This document shows, piece by piece, positions 8,450 through 17,903 of a stretch of 64,000 nucleotides of DNA. A program made the translations under genes and the position numbers. How positions within the stretch are numbered: position 1 is the stretch's first letter; every line of letters begins with the position of its first letter. Origin of the DNA: Streptomyces fragilis (GTDB lineage Bacteria > Actinomycetota > Actinomycetes > Streptomycetales > Streptomycetaceae); the NCBI RefSeq assembly GCF_003112515.1, contig NZ_BEVZ01000007.1, forward strand, positions 124,001 to 188,000. Direction: 5' to 3'. The notes beneath the pieces are model-generated. The model had not been told where the DNA came from. It did no database searches and was given only the letters and a program-made list of their open reading frames with translations.

Positions 8450-8821
8450 TCAGACCGAGACCAGGTCGCAGACGAAGATCAGCGTCTCGCCGGGGCCGAT
8501 GGCGCGGCCCGCGCCGCGGTCGCCGTACGCCAGGTGCGGCGGGATGATCAGCTGGCGGCGGCCGCCGACCTTCATGCCCTGCACGCCCTGGTCCCAGCCG
8601 GTGATGACCTGACCGACACCGAGCTGGAAGCGCAGCGGGGTGCCGCGGTTCCAGGACGAGTCGAACTCCTCGCCGGACGAGAAGGACACGCCCACGTAGT
8701 GGACGGAGACGACGTCGCCCGCCTTGGCCTCCTCGCCGTCGCCCTCCCAGATGTCCTTGATCTCGAGGTTCGCCGGCGGCTCGCCGCCCGGGAAGTCGAC
8801 CTCGGGCTTCTCGATGCTCAC
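8450..8821 (-). CDS. FKBP-type peptidyl-prolyl cis-trans isomerase
   Basis: 123 residues making a single complete FKBP domain: VSVHYVG, FDSSWNRGTPLRFQLG, VITGWDQGVQGMKVGGRR and the IPPHLAYGDRG block. It has no signal peptide, so it is cytoplasmic. FKBPs speed up Xaa-Pro isomerisation during folding. The start is GTG at 8821 with AGGAG upstream. It follows a secreted two-domain FKBP gene by 60 bases on the same strand. Confidence 0.95.
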   Translation of the reverse strand: MSIEKPEVDFPGGEPPANLEIKDIWEGDGEEAKAGDVVSVHYVGVSFSSGEEFDSSWNRGTPLRFQLGVGQVITGWDQGVQGMKVGGRRQLIIPPHLAYGDRGAGRAIGPGETLIFVCDLVSV

Positions 8822-8881
8822 GAATCTGTCTCCTGCTGATGGACGAAAAGATGCAACGGGATCAGTCTCCCATCCCGGGCG

Positions 8882-9880
8882 TCACATCTTCGCCAGCAGG
8901 TCCACGGTGAAGACGAGCGTCGAGTCCTTCTTGATGGTGCTTCCCTGCGGCGGGTTGTCGCCGTAGCCGAGGTCCGGCGGGATGACGATCAGGACGCGGC
9001 TGCCGACCTTCTTGCCGGCCAGGCCCTGCGCCCAGCCGGGCACGACCTGCTGCAGCGAGAACGAGGTCAGCTGGCCGCGGCTGTAGGTGGAGTCGAACTC
9101 CTTGCCGTCGGCCCACAGCACGCCCTTGTACTGGACGAGGACGGTGCTGTCCTTCGCCACCTCGGGGCCGTCGCCCTCGATGACGTACTCGGAGACCAGC
9201 TTCTTCGGCGGGTCGCTCTTGGGGACCTCGACCGAGGGGGCCTTGCCGTCGGTGTTGGTGCCGACCTTCGGCAGCGCGGCGTCGGAGGAGGCGACCGTCC
9301 TGCCCTTGGCGGAGCTGCGGGAGTTGAAGGTGTTCTCGATGTCCACGACGAAGACCAGGGTGTCGTCGCCCTTGATGCCGGCCTGCTCGTTGCCCTGCTC
9401 GCCGTAGCCCCAGGTGGGCGGGACGGCCATCATCACGCGGCTGCCGGCCTTCTTGCCGCTCAGCCCGTAGCGCCAGCCGTCGATGATGCCGCCCTGGGCG
9501 AGCTGGATGACGATCGGCGTCTTGCGGTCGTAGGAGTTGTCGAAGACCTTGGCGTCGTCCCAGGTCTGGCCGAGGTACTGCGCCTGGATGAAGTCGTTCT
9601 CGGCGACCGTGCGGCCGTTGCCGGCGATCAGCGTGCGCACGGCGAGGTCCTTCGAGGGCGCGCCGTTGCCCTTGGCCACCGTCGGCTTCTGCCCGAACTC
9701 GGTGCCGCTGGTGATCTTGGGGAGCGGACCGTCGACGATCTTCGGCGACGGCGCCGGGGTGGGGGACTGGGCGGACGGCTTGCCGGACGGGTCCGCCTCC
9801 TTGTCCGACGAGTCGGAGCCGCAGGCGGAGAGGGTGGCCAGTCCCGCGGGAACGGCCAGGAGGAGTGAGCGTCGGCGCAC
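8882..9880 (-). CDS. lipoprotein with two FKBP-type isomerase domains
   Basis: 332 residues. An N-terminal lipoprotein signal with lipobox L-S-A-C (Cys20) and a Ser/Pro-rich linker are followed by two FKBP domains, about residues 80-190 and 225-332. Both keep the GW-x-x-GL-x-GKK core and a PP-x-x-GYG loop. It should act outside the membrane on exported proteins. GTG start at 9880 with GAGG upstream. Domain one is more divergent than domain two. Confidence 0.93.
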   Translation of the reverse strand: MRRRSLLLAVPAGLATLSACGSDSSDKEADPSGKPSAQSPTPAPSPKIVDGPLPKITSGTEFGQKPTVAKGNGAPSKDLAVRTLIAGNGRTVAENDFIQAQYLGQTWDDAKVFDNSYDRKTPIVIQLAQGGIIDGWRYGLSGKKAGSRVMMAVPPTWGYGEQGNEQAGIKGDDTLVFVVDIENTFNSRSSAKGRTVASSDAALPKVGTNTDGKAPSVEVPKSDPPKKLVSEYVIEGDGPEVAKDSTVLVQYKGVLWADGKEFDSTYSRGQLTSFSLQQVVPGWAQGLAGKKVGSRVLIVIPPDLGYGDNPPQGSTIKKDSTLVFTVDLLAKM

Positions 9881-9944
9881 GATGGGGGCCTCTATCGATC
9901 GATCTTCGAGTTGGCTTCCCGCGTCACTCTACGGTGTTCGGACC

Positions 9945-9996
9945 CCGCGGCCCCCGTACGAGCACGCGGGGGCCGCGGATCGGATCCGCGGCCCCC
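9945..9996 (-). terminator. three-arm terminator region after pafA
   Basis: The arm GGGGGCCGCGG at 9968-9978 can pair perfectly (11 bp) with 9945-9955 or with 9986-9996, giving two mutually exclusive hairpins. It lies 33-84 bases past the pafA stop. Confidence 0.65.
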
Positions 9997-10028
9997 GCGA
10001 GCGGTACGGCCGTCGTGCACCGGTGCGG

Positions 10029-11390
10029 TTACATGCCGGCGATCAGCTTCTCCACCCGGTCGTCGACGGACCGGAACGGGTCCTTGCACAGGACCGTGCG
10101 CTGGGCCTGGTCGTTGAGCTTGAGGTGGACCCAGTCCACCGTGAAGTCGCGGCGCTGTTCCTGGGCGCGCTTGATGAAGTCGCCGCGCAGCCGGGCCCGC
10201 GTGGTCTGCGGCGGCACCGACTTGCCCTCGAAGATCTTGACGTCGTTGCAGATCCGCTTGGCCTGGCCGTTGCGCTCCAGCAGGTAGTAGAGGCCCCGGC
10301 GGCGGTGGATGTCGTGGTACGCGAGGTCTATCTGGGCGACCCGCGGGTTCGACATGGTCATGTTGTGCTTGGCGCGGTAGCGCTCCAGCAGCTTGTACTT
10401 GATCACCCAGTCGATCTCGGTGGCGACCCGGTCCAGGTCCTCCTCCTCGATCGCTTCCAGGGTGCGGCCCCACAGCTCCAGGACCTGCTCGACGACGCCG
10501 GTGCGGATGCCCCGCCGGGCGACGAACTCGCAGGCCTTCTCGTAGTACTCGCGCTGCACCTCGAGCGCCGAGGCCTCCCGGCCGCTGGCCAGGCGCACCT
10601 TGCGGCGGCCGGTGAGGTCGTGGCTGACCTCGCGGATGGCCCGGATCGGGTTCTCCAGGGTGAGGTCGCGCATGACCGTGCCGGCCTCGATCATGCGCAG
10701 CACCAGGTCGGTGGCCCCGACCTTGAGCAGCATGGTCGTCTCCGACATGTTGGAGTCGCCGACGATCACGTGGAGCCGGCGGTAGCGCTCGGCGTCCGCG
10801 TGCGGCTCGTCACGGGTGTTGATGATGGGCCTCGAGCGGGTGGTCGCCGAGGAGACGCCCTCCCAGATGTGCTCGGCGCGCTGGCTGACGCAGTACACCG
10901 CGCCGCGCGGGGTCTGGAGGACCTTGCCCGCGCCGCAGAGCAGCTGCCGGGTGACCAGGAACGGGATCAGGATGTCCGCCAGCCGGGAGAACTCGCCGTG
11001 GCGGGCCACCAGATAGTTCTCGTGGCAGCCGTACGAGTTGCCGGCGGAGTCGGTGTTGTTCTTGAAGAGATAGACGTCGCCCGCGATTCCTTCCTCGTGC
11101 AGGCGGCGTTCCGCGTCGACGAGAAGTCCTTCGAGAATGCGCTCGCCGGCCTTGTCGTGGGTGACGAGCTCCGTCACGTTGTCGCATTCGGGTGTCGCGT
11201 ATTCCGGATGCGAACCCACGTCGAGATAGAGGCGGGCGCCGTTTCGCAGAAACACGTTGCTGCTGCGGCCCCATGACACGACACGCCGGAAGAGGTACCG
11301 CGCCACCTCGTCAGGCGACAGACGGCGCTGTCCCCTGAACGTGCACGTGACGCCGTACTCGTTCTCCAGCCCGAAAATTCGGCGGTCCAT
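10029..11390 (-). CDS. pafA: Pup--protein ligase PafA
   Basis: 453 residues of the glutamine-synthetase-like carboxylate-amine ligase fold. GLENEYGV (7-14) holds the Mg/ATP-binding glutamates and Asp57 in [10 protein letters not shown] matches the catalytic aspartate; [17 protein letters not shown] and the C-terminal domain are typical. It joins the C-terminal Glu of Pup to substrate lysines. The start lies 9 bases after the MFS transporter stop. No ribosome binding site precedes the ATG; instead TAATGT sits 6 bases upstream, suggesting a leaderless mRNA inside the transporter's 3' end. It is separated from prcBA-pup-dop-arc by the MFS/LacI pair. Confidence 0.97.
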   Translation of the reverse strand: MDRRIFGLENEYGVTCTFRGQRRLSPDEVARYLFRRVVSWGRSSNVFLRNGARLYLDVGSHPEYATPECDNVTELVTHDKAGERILEGLLVDAERRLHEEGIAGDVYLFKNNTDSAGNSYGCHENYLVARHGEFSRLADILIPFLVTRQLLCGAGKVLQTPRGAVYCVSQRAEHIWEGVSSATTRSRPIINTRDEPHADAERYRRLHVIVGDSNMSETTMLLKVGATDLVLRMIEAGTVMRDLTLENPIRAIREVSHDLTGRRKVRLASGREASALEVQREYYEKACEFVARRGIRTGVVEQVLELWGRTLEAIEEEDLDRVATEIDWVIKYKLLERYRAKHNMTMSNPRVAQIDLAYHDIHRRRGLYYLLERNGQAKRICNDVKIFEGKSVPPQTTRARLRGDFIKRAQEQRRDFTVDWVHLKLNDQAQRTVLCKDPFRSVDDRVEKLIAGM

Positions 11391-11396
11391 GTCTGA

Positions 11397-11402
11397 ACAT
11401 TA
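11397..11402 (-). promoter_or_regulatory. candidate -10 box (TAATGT) for leaderless pafA
   Basis: TAATGT on the minus strand overlaps the MFS stop codon and ends 6 bases before the pafA ATG. A weak TTTCAG lies 16 bases further upstream. Confidence 0.45.
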
Positions 11403-12665
11403 CGCCCGATCACCCGAGCTGAAACGGGGTTCGACGGTCCGATTCGGATCATTTTCCGATCCGGCGGCGACTCTCCCGAGATTCCTCGGCCTGGCGAGCA
11501 CGCCGCGGGAGGCGAGCAGGACGGCCAGCGACACCGTTCCGGCGACGGCCGGGACGGCGAAACCGGCGCGGGTGCCGAGGCTCTCCAGGACCGGTCCGGC
11601 GATGCCGGTGCCGACCGAGGAGCCGACGGTGAAGGTGGTGACCAGCCAGGAGAACGCCTCGGTGACCGTGCCGCGCGGGGCGTGCCGGTCCACCAGGACG
11701 AAGGCGCAGGCGATGGTGGGCGCCAGGAACACTCCGGCGAGCGCGGCCAGCAGGGTCATGGGCGCGGGTGCGGGCATCGCGATCAGCGGGAGGTAGCCGA
11801 GGGCGAGGGCGGCGACCAGGCCCTTCAGGCGCCGCTCGGGGGCCCCGGCCCACTCGCGGGCTCCGTAGAGCCCGCCGCCGACCAGGGCGCCGAAGCCGAG
11901 CGCCGCGAGCAGGACGGCGTACACGGCGTCGCCGTCGGGGCCGGTGCGGTCGGCGTAGGCGGCCGCGGCGACGGTGATGGAGCCGAGGGCGATGCCGACG
12001 AAGAACAGCGCGCCCAGCAGCACCAGCAGCCCGCCCGAGCGCAGGGCGCCCAGCCAGTGCGCCTCCCGGGGCGCGGACCGCCAGGCCCGCGAGGGCGGCG
12101 AGAGGACCACGGACAGGGCGCCGAGCACGCCGATCGCGTTCAGCGCCAGCAGCGCGGCCATCGGCGACCACAGGGCCACGAAGAGGGAGACCAGCAGCGG
12201 GCCGACGGTGAACATCACCTCCTGCGCCACCGCGTCCATGGCGTAGGCGGTGTGGATCTGGTCGTCGCGGCGCAGCACGGAGGGCCACAGGGCGCGCAGT
12301 CCGCCCTCCAGCGGCGGGGTGAACAGGCCCGCGCCGGCCGTGGCCAGGTAGGCGACGGGCAGCGGGTCCAGGCCGGTGACGGCGAAGACGGCCATCGACG
12401 CGGCGGCCAGCACGGCGGCGGGCAGCTGCACCCGCGGCTGGCCGTGCAGGTCCACCAGGCGGCCCAGGACCGGCTGGCCGACGGCGTTGGCGACGCCGTA
12501 CACGGCGGCCAGCACGCCGGCCAGGCTGTAGGAGCCGCCCTCGGCGCGGACGAACAGGACGATGGCGATCGCCGAGGTGGCGTTGGGCAGCCGCCCCACG
12601 AGCGTTCCCGTCAGCAGACGCGCGGCATGCCGGGCCTTGAGGATCTCCAGGTACCGCGAAAACAT
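11400..12665 (-). CDS. MFS transporter, probable efflux
   Basis: 421 residues with about 12 hydrophobic helices and the loop motif GRLVDLHGQPR between early helices, resembling the MFS A-motif. ATG at 12665 is preceded by GGAGGGG at good spacing; the longer upstream frame is rejected because it runs through the divergent promoter. It is divergent from a LacI-type regulator with a 26-base palindrome between them, so repression by that protein is likely. The TAA stop is 9 bases before pafA. The substrate is unknown. Confidence 0.9.
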   Translation of the reverse strand: MFSRYLEILKARHAARLLTGTLVGRLPNATSAIAIVLFVRAEGGSYSLAGVLAAVYGVANAVGQPVLGRLVDLHGQPRVQLPAAVLAAASMAVFAVTGLDPLPVAYLATAGAGLFTPPLEGGLRALWPSVLRRDDQIHTAYAMDAVAQEVMFTVGPLLVSLFVALWSPMAALLALNAIGVLGALSVVLSPPSRAWRSAPREAHWLGALRSGGLLVLLGALFFVGIALGSITVAAAAYADRTGPDGDAVYAVLLAALGFGALVGGGLYGAREWAGAPERRLKGLVAALALGYLPLIAMPAPAPMTLLAALAGVFLAPTIACAFVLVDRHAPRGTVTEAFSWLVTTFTVGSSVGTGIAGPVLESLGTRAGFAVPAVAGTVSLAVLLASRGVLARPRNLGRVAAGSENDPNRTVEPRFSSGDRA

Positions 12666-12682
12666 GCAGCGCCCCTCCGTTT

Positions 12683-12708
12683 TACGTATAACGTGAACGT
12701 CATACGTA
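12683..12708. promoter_or_regulatory. 26-base palindromic operator between MFS and LacI-type genes
   Basis: Two 12-base arms (12683-12694 and 12697-12708) with a 2-base centre match as an inverted repeat at 11 of 12 positions. It lies 18-43 bases before the MFS start and 46-71 before the lacI-type start, the place expected for a shared autoregulatory operator. Confidence 0.7.
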
Positions 12709-12753
12709 GCATGGTCGACGACCCGTAGTCCAGACCGGAGAAGTGCGCCGACG

Positions 12754-13773
12754 ATGCCCTCACCAGGCAGGACCCGCCCGACGAGCCGCGACGTGGCCCG
12801 AGTTGCCGGCGTCTCGCAGGCCTCCGTCTCCCTCGTCCTGGGGGGCAAGTGGCACGGCCGGATCTCCGCGCCCACCGCGGAGCGGGTACGGGAGGCCGCC
12901 CGCACCCTCGGTTACCGGCCCAACCTGGCGGCGCGGAACCTGCGCACCGGCAGCGCCCGGACGGTCCTGCTGGTGGTCCCCTCGCTGACCACGCACTTCT
13001 TCGCGGGGGTGCACACCGGCGCCGCCCGGGTGGCCGCGGCGCACGGGTTCTCGATCGTGCTGTACCCGTCCCCGGCCGGCGTGGGCCCGGCACGCGACCC
13101 CTTCGCCTCGGCCCCGGCCGCGCTGGACGGCGTGCTGGCCTCCTCCATGGCCGCCCAGGCGCTCACCGTGCTGCGCGGCGACCGGCTCCCCCTGGTGATG
13201 CTGGACAGCGAGCCCGACGCCACCCCGGGCACCGCCACGGTCAACCTGGACATCGCCGACGGCGTGCGCCAGGTGGCCGACCACCTGCTGGGCCTGGGCC
13301 ACCGCCGCTTCCTCCACCTGCGGGCCGACGTGCCCTCCTGGACCTTCGCCCAGCGGGCCCGCGCCCTCGAGGAACGGCTCGCCGCCGTGCCGGGCGCCAC
13401 GCTGCGCACCGCGGCCTCCTCGATGACCGCCGACCACGGCCGCGCCGCCGTGGAGGGCGCGCTGAGCGCCCCGGGCCCCCGGCCGACCGCCGTGGTCTGC
13501 GACGACGACATGCTCGCGGTGGGCGCCTACAAGGCGGCCCGCCGGCTGGGGCTGCGGGTGCCGCACGACCTCTCGGTCACCGGGGTGGACGACCAGGTCC
13601 TGGCGATGGCCCTGGAGCCGGAGCTCACCACCGTCCGGCTGGACGCCGAGCTGACCGGGGAGCGCGGCATGGAGGCGCTGCTGTCGGTGATCGAGGGCCG
13701 CGCCCCGGTGACCCACGACATCCCGGTGGAACTGGTCGTCCGCGGCTCGACGGGGCCCGCGCCCCGGACATGA
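12754..13773 (+). CDS. LacI-family transcriptional regulator
   Basis: 339 residues. An N-terminal LacI helix-turn-helix (SRDVARVAGVSQASVSLVLG, residues 11-30) and hinge helix region are followed by a periplasmic-binding-like effector domain with PTAVVCDDDMLAVGAYKA and GVDDQVLA near the C-terminus. It most likely controls the divergent MFS gene and, by read-through, could touch pafA. ATG 12754 keeps the full HTH. The ligand is unknown. Confidence 0.93.
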   Translation: MPSPGRTRPTSRDVARVAGVSQASVSLVLGGKWHGRISAPTAERVREAARTLGYRPNLAARNLRTGSARTVLLVVPSLTTHFFAGVHTGAARVAAAHGFSIVLYPSPAGVGPARDPFASAPAALDGVLASSMAAQALTVLRGDRLPLVMLDSEPDATPGTATVNLDIADGVRQVADHLLGLGHRRFLHLRADVPSWTFAQRARALEERLAAVPGATLRTAASSMTADHGRAAVEGALSAPGPRPTAVVCDDDMLAVGAYKAARRLGLRVPHDLSVTGVDDQVLAMALEPELTTVRLDAELTGERGMEALLSVIEGRAPVTHDIPVELVVRGSTGPAPRT

Positions 13774-13821
13774 CGGTGCCGCGCGGTCACGGCGCACAGC
13801 CGTCACCACGCGGCACGGTCA
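13771..13821. terminator. bidirectional terminator between lacI-type gene and prcA
   Basis: 23-base arms (13771-13793 and 13799-13821) pair with three mismatches around a 5-base loop. The left arm starts on the TGA stop of the lacI-type gene and serves both convergent genes. Confidence 0.7.
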
Positions 13822-13852
13822 CGTCCTTCCGGCCGGGGCCGCCCGGACCGGG

Positions 13853-14620
13853 TCACTCCTCGGAGGCGTCCTCCGGGTCCTCGCCCTTCCCGGCGTCCGT
13901 CGCCGCGGCGCCGCCCTCGCCGCCGCCCGCGAGCAGCCGCTCTAGGCGCGGGCCGGTGATCCGGCGGAACTTCCTGCGCTGCGGCCGGGTGCGGTCCAGC
14001 ACGGCCACCTCGAGGCGCTCGGCGGGGATCTCCCGCTCCGAACCGCTGGTGTCGCGGGAGAGGGCCTGCACGGCCAGCTTGAGGGCCTCGGCGAGGGTCA
14101 TGCCCTCCCGGTGGCGCTGGTCCAGGTAGGAGCTGATCTGCTCCGCGTTGCCGCCGACCGCGACCGAGCCGTGCTCGTCGACGATCGAGCCGTCGTGCGG
14201 CAGCCGGTAGATCTGGTCGCCCTCGGGGGTCTCCCCGACCTCGGCCACCACCAGCTCGACCTCGTAGGGCTTCTCCCCCGCGCTGGAGAAGATGGTGCCC
14301 AGCGTCTGCGCGTACACGTTGGCCAGGCCGCGCGCGGTCACGTCGCCCCGGTCGTAGGTGTAGCCGCGCAGGTCCGCGTAGCGCACGCCGCCGATGCGGA
14401 GGTTCTCGTACTCGTTGTACTTGCCCGCCGCGGCGAAACCGATCCGGTCGTAGATCTCGCTGAACTTGTGCAGCGCGCGGGACGGGTTCTCACCGACGAA
14501 GACGATGCCGTCGGCGTACTGCAGCACGACCAGACTGCGGCCGCGCGCGATGCCCTTGCGGGCGTATTCCGCCCGGTCCGCCATCGCCTGCTGGGGTGAG
14601 ACATAGAACGGCGTCGACAC
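13853..14620 (-). CDS. prcA: 20S proteasome alpha subunit PrcA
   Basis: 255 residues. The N-terminal [20 protein letters not shown] helix is the alpha-ring gate region, followed by the Ntn-hydrolase fold without a catalytic Thr. The C-terminal ~40 residues are acidic, Gly/Ala-rich and probably disordered. GTG start at 14620. Alpha rings cap the two beta rings and bind ARC. It lies 90 bases downstream of prcB, so prcBA form one unit closed by the hairpin at 13771-13821. Confidence 0.97.
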   Translation of the reverse strand: MSTPFYVSPQQAMADRAEYARKGIARGRSLVVLQYADGIVFVGENPSRALHKFSEIYDRIGFAAAGKYNEYENLRIGGVRYADLRGYTYDRGDVTARGLANVYAQTLGTIFSSAGEKPYEVELVVAEVGETPEGDQIYRLPHDGSIVDEHGSVAVGGNAEQISSYLDQRHREGMTLAEALKLAVQALSRDTSGSEREIPAERLEVAVLDRTRPQRRKFRRITGPRLERLLAGGGEGGAAATDAGKGEDPEDASEE

Positions 14621-14710
14621 CGGTTATCCGTCCCTTTCCGTCGATTCCGTCGAAGAGTCTGTAGGGGTCACAGGGATCGTCCTGAAGGTCCGTGGTTCCG
14701 CGACGGGCCG

Positions 14711-15559
14711 TCAGAGCAGCGCCGCACGAGGGCCGTCGGGCTCCTCGAGCCGGCGGTCCAGGACCGAGCGGGCGATCTGCGAGGACTCCTGGTCCGTCAG
14801 CCGGCGGAACCCGTCCTCGGTGATCACGGTGACGATCGGGAAGATCCGGCGGGCCATGTCGGGGCCGCCCGTCGCCGAGTCGTCGTCAGCCGCGTCGTAC
14901 AGCGCTTGGACGACCAGGGTGGTGGCCTGTTCCTCCGTCAGGTCCTCGCGGTAGAGCTTCTTCATCGAGCCGCGCGCGAACAGCGAGCCGGAGCCCGTGG
15001 CCGCGAAGCCCGCCTGCTCGTCGGAGCGGCCGCCCGTGACGTCGTAGGAGAAGATCCGGCCCTTGCGGCGGTCGAGGTCGTACCCCGCGAACAGCGGCAC
15101 CACGGCCAGGCCCTGCATGGCCATGCCGAGGTTGGAACGGATCATCGTCGACAGCCGGTTGGCCTTGCCCTCCAGCGAGAGCTGGGCGCCCTCGACCTTC
15201 TCGAAGTGCTCCAGCTCCAGCTGGAACAGCTTCACCATCTCCACGGCGAGACCGGCGGTGCCGGCGATGCCCACCGCGGAGTACTCGTCGGCCGGGAACA
15301 CCTTCTCGATGTCGCGCTGCGCGATCACGTTGCCCATGGTGGCGCGCCGGTCACCGGCCAGGACCACGCCGCCGGGGAAGGTGACGGCCACGATGGTGGT
15401 GCCGTGCGGCGCCTCGATCACGCCCTGGGTGGGCGGCAACTGCCGGTTCCCGGGCAGCATGTCCGGCTGGTGTCCCGCCAGGAAGTCCATGAAGGAGGAG
15501 GATCCCGGAGTCAGGAAGGCGGCCGGCAGTCGCCCGGTGTCACGAGTGTTGGCTTCCAC
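14711..15559 (-). CDS. prcB: 20S proteasome beta subunit PrcB
   Basis: 282 residues starting with GTG at 15559, preceded by GGAAGG. The propeptide of 53 residues ends at the autocleavage site G|TTIVAV, making Thr54 the catalytic N-terminal nucleophile; the downstream GDRRATMG and the SGSLFARG block are typical beta-subunit segments. Seven copies per ring form the proteolytic chamber. It is separated from pup by 198 bases that hold a pup terminator and a candidate prcB promoter. Confidence 0.97.
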   Translation of the reverse strand: MEANTRDTGRLPAAFLTPGSSSFMDFLAGHQPDMLPGNRQLPPTQGVIEAPHGTTIVAVTFPGGVVLAGDRRATMGNVIAQRDIEKVFPADEYSAVGIAGTAGLAVEMVKLFQLELEHFEKVEGAQLSLEGKANRLSTMIRSNLGMAMQGLAVVPLFAGYDLDRRKGRIFSYDVTGGRSDEQAGFAATGSGSLFARGSMKKLYREDLTEEQATTLVVQALYDAADDDSATGGPDMARRIFPIVTVITEDGFRRLTDQESSQIARSVLDRRLEEPDGPRAALL

Positions 15560-15642
15560 GCAATTCCTTCCGAAGAACACGGCGTCCGCGCCGCGGTCGA
15601 ATCACAGCCGCGCGGTTGGCAAGCTGCAGCACAGTTGTGTCA

Positions 15643-15652
15643 CGGACCCTAC
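15643..15652 (-). promoter_or_regulatory. candidate prcBA promoter element GTAGGGTCCG
   Basis: A -10-like TAGGGT (15646-15651) lies 86 bases before the prcB start. The 10-base context differs by one base from the identical elements before pup and arc. Confidence 0.4.
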
Positions 15653-15684
15653 CCGCACGGCGGCGATGATCCACCTCCGAACGG

Positions 15685-15724
15685 CGAAGCACGGGGGCCA
15701 CCCAGGAGCAGTCCCCGTGCTTCG
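15685..15724 (-). terminator. pup terminator
   Basis: A perfect 12-bp stem (15685-15696 with 15713-15724) and 16-base loop lie 33 bases past the pup stop. This separates pup from prcBA. Confidence 0.65.
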
Positions 15725-15757
15725 GCACTGTGCCTTCGCTTCGAAGGCCCTCCGGCC

Positions 15758-15976
15758 TTACTGGCCGCCCTTCTGGACGAACGAACGCACGAATTCCTCG
15801 GCATTGGACTCGAGTACGTCGTCGATCTCGTCGAGGACGGAGTCGACGTCGTCGCTCAGCGCCTCCTGCCGTTCCTTCAGGTCCTCGCTCGCCTGCGCGT
15901 CCTGCGCCTGCTCGTCGACCTCCTCGGTCGACCGCGTGGCCTTCTGCTGTCCGCCGCCGGTGTCCTTGGTCGCCAT
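15758..15976 (-). CDS. pup: prokaryotic ubiquitin-like protein Pup
   Basis: 72 residues, highly charged and without a fold core, with the coiled ARC-binding stretch around residues 27-60. The C-terminus is Val-Gln-Lys-Gly-Gly-Gln: the Gln form must be deamidated to Glu by Dop before PafA can ligate it. ATG 15976 is chosen; a GTG three codons upstream (15985) is an alternative that would place GTGAGGG within the coding sequence. The gene sits between dop and prcB with its own promoter-like element and terminator. Confidence 0.97.
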   Translation of the reverse strand: MATKDTGGGQQKATRSTEEVDEQAQDAQASEDLKERQEALSDDVDSVLDEIDDVLESNAEEFVRSFVQKGGQ

Positions 15977-16009
15977 AACCCTCACCCCGCTCGGTTCGAC
16001 GTTCTTGAT

Positions 16010-16029
16010 CAGACCCTACAAGCAGGGTC
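16010..16029 (-). promoter_or_regulatory. candidate pup promoter within an inverted repeat
   Basis: GTAGGGTCTG (minus strand of 16010-16019) contains the -10-like TAGGGT, 36 bases before the start. It overlaps a perfect 6-bp inverted repeat (16012-16017 with 16024-16029, 6-base spacer) that could be an operator. Confidence 0.45.
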
Positions 16030-16124
16030 CGACATCGACCCCACAGTTCCCACACACGGAGAAACCATCCCGATGATTCCCCTTCGGGACCCGTCCCACC
16101 CCGCATCCGGGGGTGGAAGATCGC

Positions 16125-17639
16125 TCAGTTGTTGCCGCTCAGCACCTTGACCAGGTCCTCCGCCGTCCGGCAGCGGTCCAGCAGCTCCTTCACGTGCGCC
16201 CGGGTGCCGCGCAGCGGCTCCAGCGTGGGCACCCGTTGCAGCGAGTCACGGCCCGGCAGGTCGAAGATCACCGAGTCCCAGGAGGCCGCCGCCACGTCGT
16301 CCGCGTACTGCTCCAGACAGCGGCCCCGGAAGTAGGCCCTGGTGTCCTCAGGGGGCTGTGTGACGGCCCGGAGCACGTCCTGCTCGTCCAGCAGCCGCTT
16401 CATCCGCCCGCGGGCCGCCAGGCGGTTGTACAGGCCCTTGTCGGGCCGCACGTCGGCGTACTGCAGGTCGACCAGGTGGAGCCTGGGGGCGTCCCAGTCC
16501 AGGGAGTCCCGGCGGCGGTAGCCCTCCATGAGCTCCCGCTTGGCCACCCAGTCCAGCTCGCCGGCCAGGCTCATCGGGTCCCTCTCGAGCCGGCCCAGGA
16601 CGTCCTCCCAGCGGGTGAGCACGTCCCTGGTCTGGTCGTCCGCGTCGGCCCCGAAGCGCTCCTCGACGTACTTGCGGGCCAGCTCGTAGTACTCCATCTG
16701 GAGCTGCACCGCGGTCAGCCTGCGCCCGCTGCGCAGCTCGACCAGCCGCTTGAGCGACGGATCGTGCGAAACCTGGTGCAGGGTGCGCACCGGCTGGTCC
16801 ACGGCCAGGTCGACGGCGATGAAACCGTCCTCGATCATGGAGAGGACCAGGGAGGTGGTGCCGAGCTTGAGGTAGGTGGAGATCTCCGAGAGGTTGGCGT
16901 CGCCGATGATCACGTGCAGGCGGCGGTACCGCTCCGCGTCCGCGTGCGGCTCGTCGCGGGTGTTGATGATGGGCCGCTTGAGGGTGGTCTCCAGCCCCAC
17001 CTCGACCTCGAAGTAGTCCGCCCGCTGGCTCAGCTGGAATCCGTGCTCGTTGCCGTCCTGGCCGATGCCGACCCGGCCCGCGCCCGCGAAGACCTGGCGG
17101 GAGACGAAGAAGGGCGTCAGGTGGCGCACGATGTCCGAGAAGGCGGTTTCCCGCTTCATCAGGTAGTTCTCGTGCGTCCCGTAGGAGGCGCCCTTGTTGT
17201 CGGTGTTGTTCTTGTAGAGGTGGATGGGCTGCGCGCCGGGCAGCTGGGCGGCCCGCTCGGCCGCCTCGGCCATGATCCGCTCGCCGGCCTTGTCCCACAG
17301 CACGGCGTCCCGCGGGTTGGTGACCTCCGGGGAGCTGTACTCGGGGTGGGCGTGGTCCACGTAGAGACGGGCGCCGTTGGTCAGGATCACGTTGGCGAGG
17401 CCGATGTCCTCGTCCGTCAGCTGGCTGGAGTCGGCCACCTCCCGCGCCAGGTCGAAGCCACGCGCGTCCCGCAGCGGGTTCTCCTCCTCGAAGTCCCAGC
17501 GGGCCCGGCGGGCCCGGTGCATCGCCGCCGCGTAGGCGTTGACGATCTGGGACGAGGTGAGCATGGCATTGGCGTTCGGGTGGCCCGGAACGGAGATCCC
17601 GTACTCCGTCTCGATCCCCATCACTCGCCGTACGGTCAT
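16125..17639 (-). CDS. dop: Pup deamidase/depupylase Dop
   Basis: 504 residues, paralogous to PafA. The signature [20 protein letters not shown] (7-26) has the metal/ATP-binding glutamates; the loop with [12 protein letters not shown] places the catalytic Asp at residue 95. Dop converts Pup-Gln to Pup-Glu and removes Pup from substrates. ATG 17639 is preferred over an in-frame start 18 codons upstream because it begins directly at the conserved fold. It lies between pup and arc on the same strand. A TAGGCT at 17756-17761 is a possible -10 box. Confidence 0.96.
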   Translation of the reverse strand: MTVRRVMGIETEYGISVPGHPNANAMLTSSQIVNAYAAAMHRARRARWDFEEENPLRDARGFDLAREVADSSQLTDEDIGLANVILTNGARLYVDHAHPEYSSPEVTNPRDAVLWDKAGERIMAEAAERAAQLPGAQPIHLYKNNTDNKGASYGTHENYLMKRETAFSDIVRHLTPFFVSRQVFAGAGRVGIGQDGNEHGFQLSQRADYFEVEVGLETTLKRPIINTRDEPHADAERYRRLHVIIGDANLSEISTYLKLGTTSLVLSMIEDGFIAVDLAVDQPVRTLHQVSHDPSLKRLVELRSGRRLTAVQLQMEYYELARKYVEERFGADADDQTRDVLTRWEDVLGRLERDPMSLAGELDWVAKRELMEGYRRRDSLDWDAPRLHLVDLQYADVRPDKGLYNRLAARGRMKRLLDEQDVLRAVTQPPEDTRAYFRGRCLEQYADDVAAASWDSVIFDLPGRDSLQRVPTLEPLRGTRAHVKELLDRCRTAEDLVKVLSGNN

Positions 17640-17755
17640 GCGGCCCTCCTTGCCCGGCGGCGCCCTCGGTCGGGGGCGGCCCTGAAGTACCACCCGTGCT
17701 CCGGCGCAGGTCCGCGTTCCGGTCGGCCCGCTGCGGCGGAGCGGCGGTACCGGAA

Positions 17756-17761
17756 AGCCTA
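17756..17761 (-). promoter_or_regulatory. candidate dop -10 box (TAGGCT)
   Basis: TAGGCT on the minus strand, 116 bases before the dop ATG, fits the streptomycete housekeeping -10 pattern TAGRRT loosely. No clear -35 box was found. Confidence 0.3.
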
Positions 17762-17856
17762 GAACGCGACCGCGCCGGCGGGGAGATCATTTGCCTCTTT
17801 GCCACGCCCGCCGCGCCCGGCCGGGCGAGCGTCTGCCGGACGCCGCGGGAGTGACA

Positions 17857-17894
17857 GGCGGCCGCGGACGCCCCTACGGGCACCCGCGGCCGCC
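17857..17894 (-). terminator. arc terminator
   Basis: A perfect 11-bp outer stem (17857-17867 with 17884-17894) encloses an inner GCCC/GGGC stem. It begins 9 bases past the arc stop codon. Confidence 0.7.
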
Positions 17895-17903
17895 CCCTTC
17901 TCG

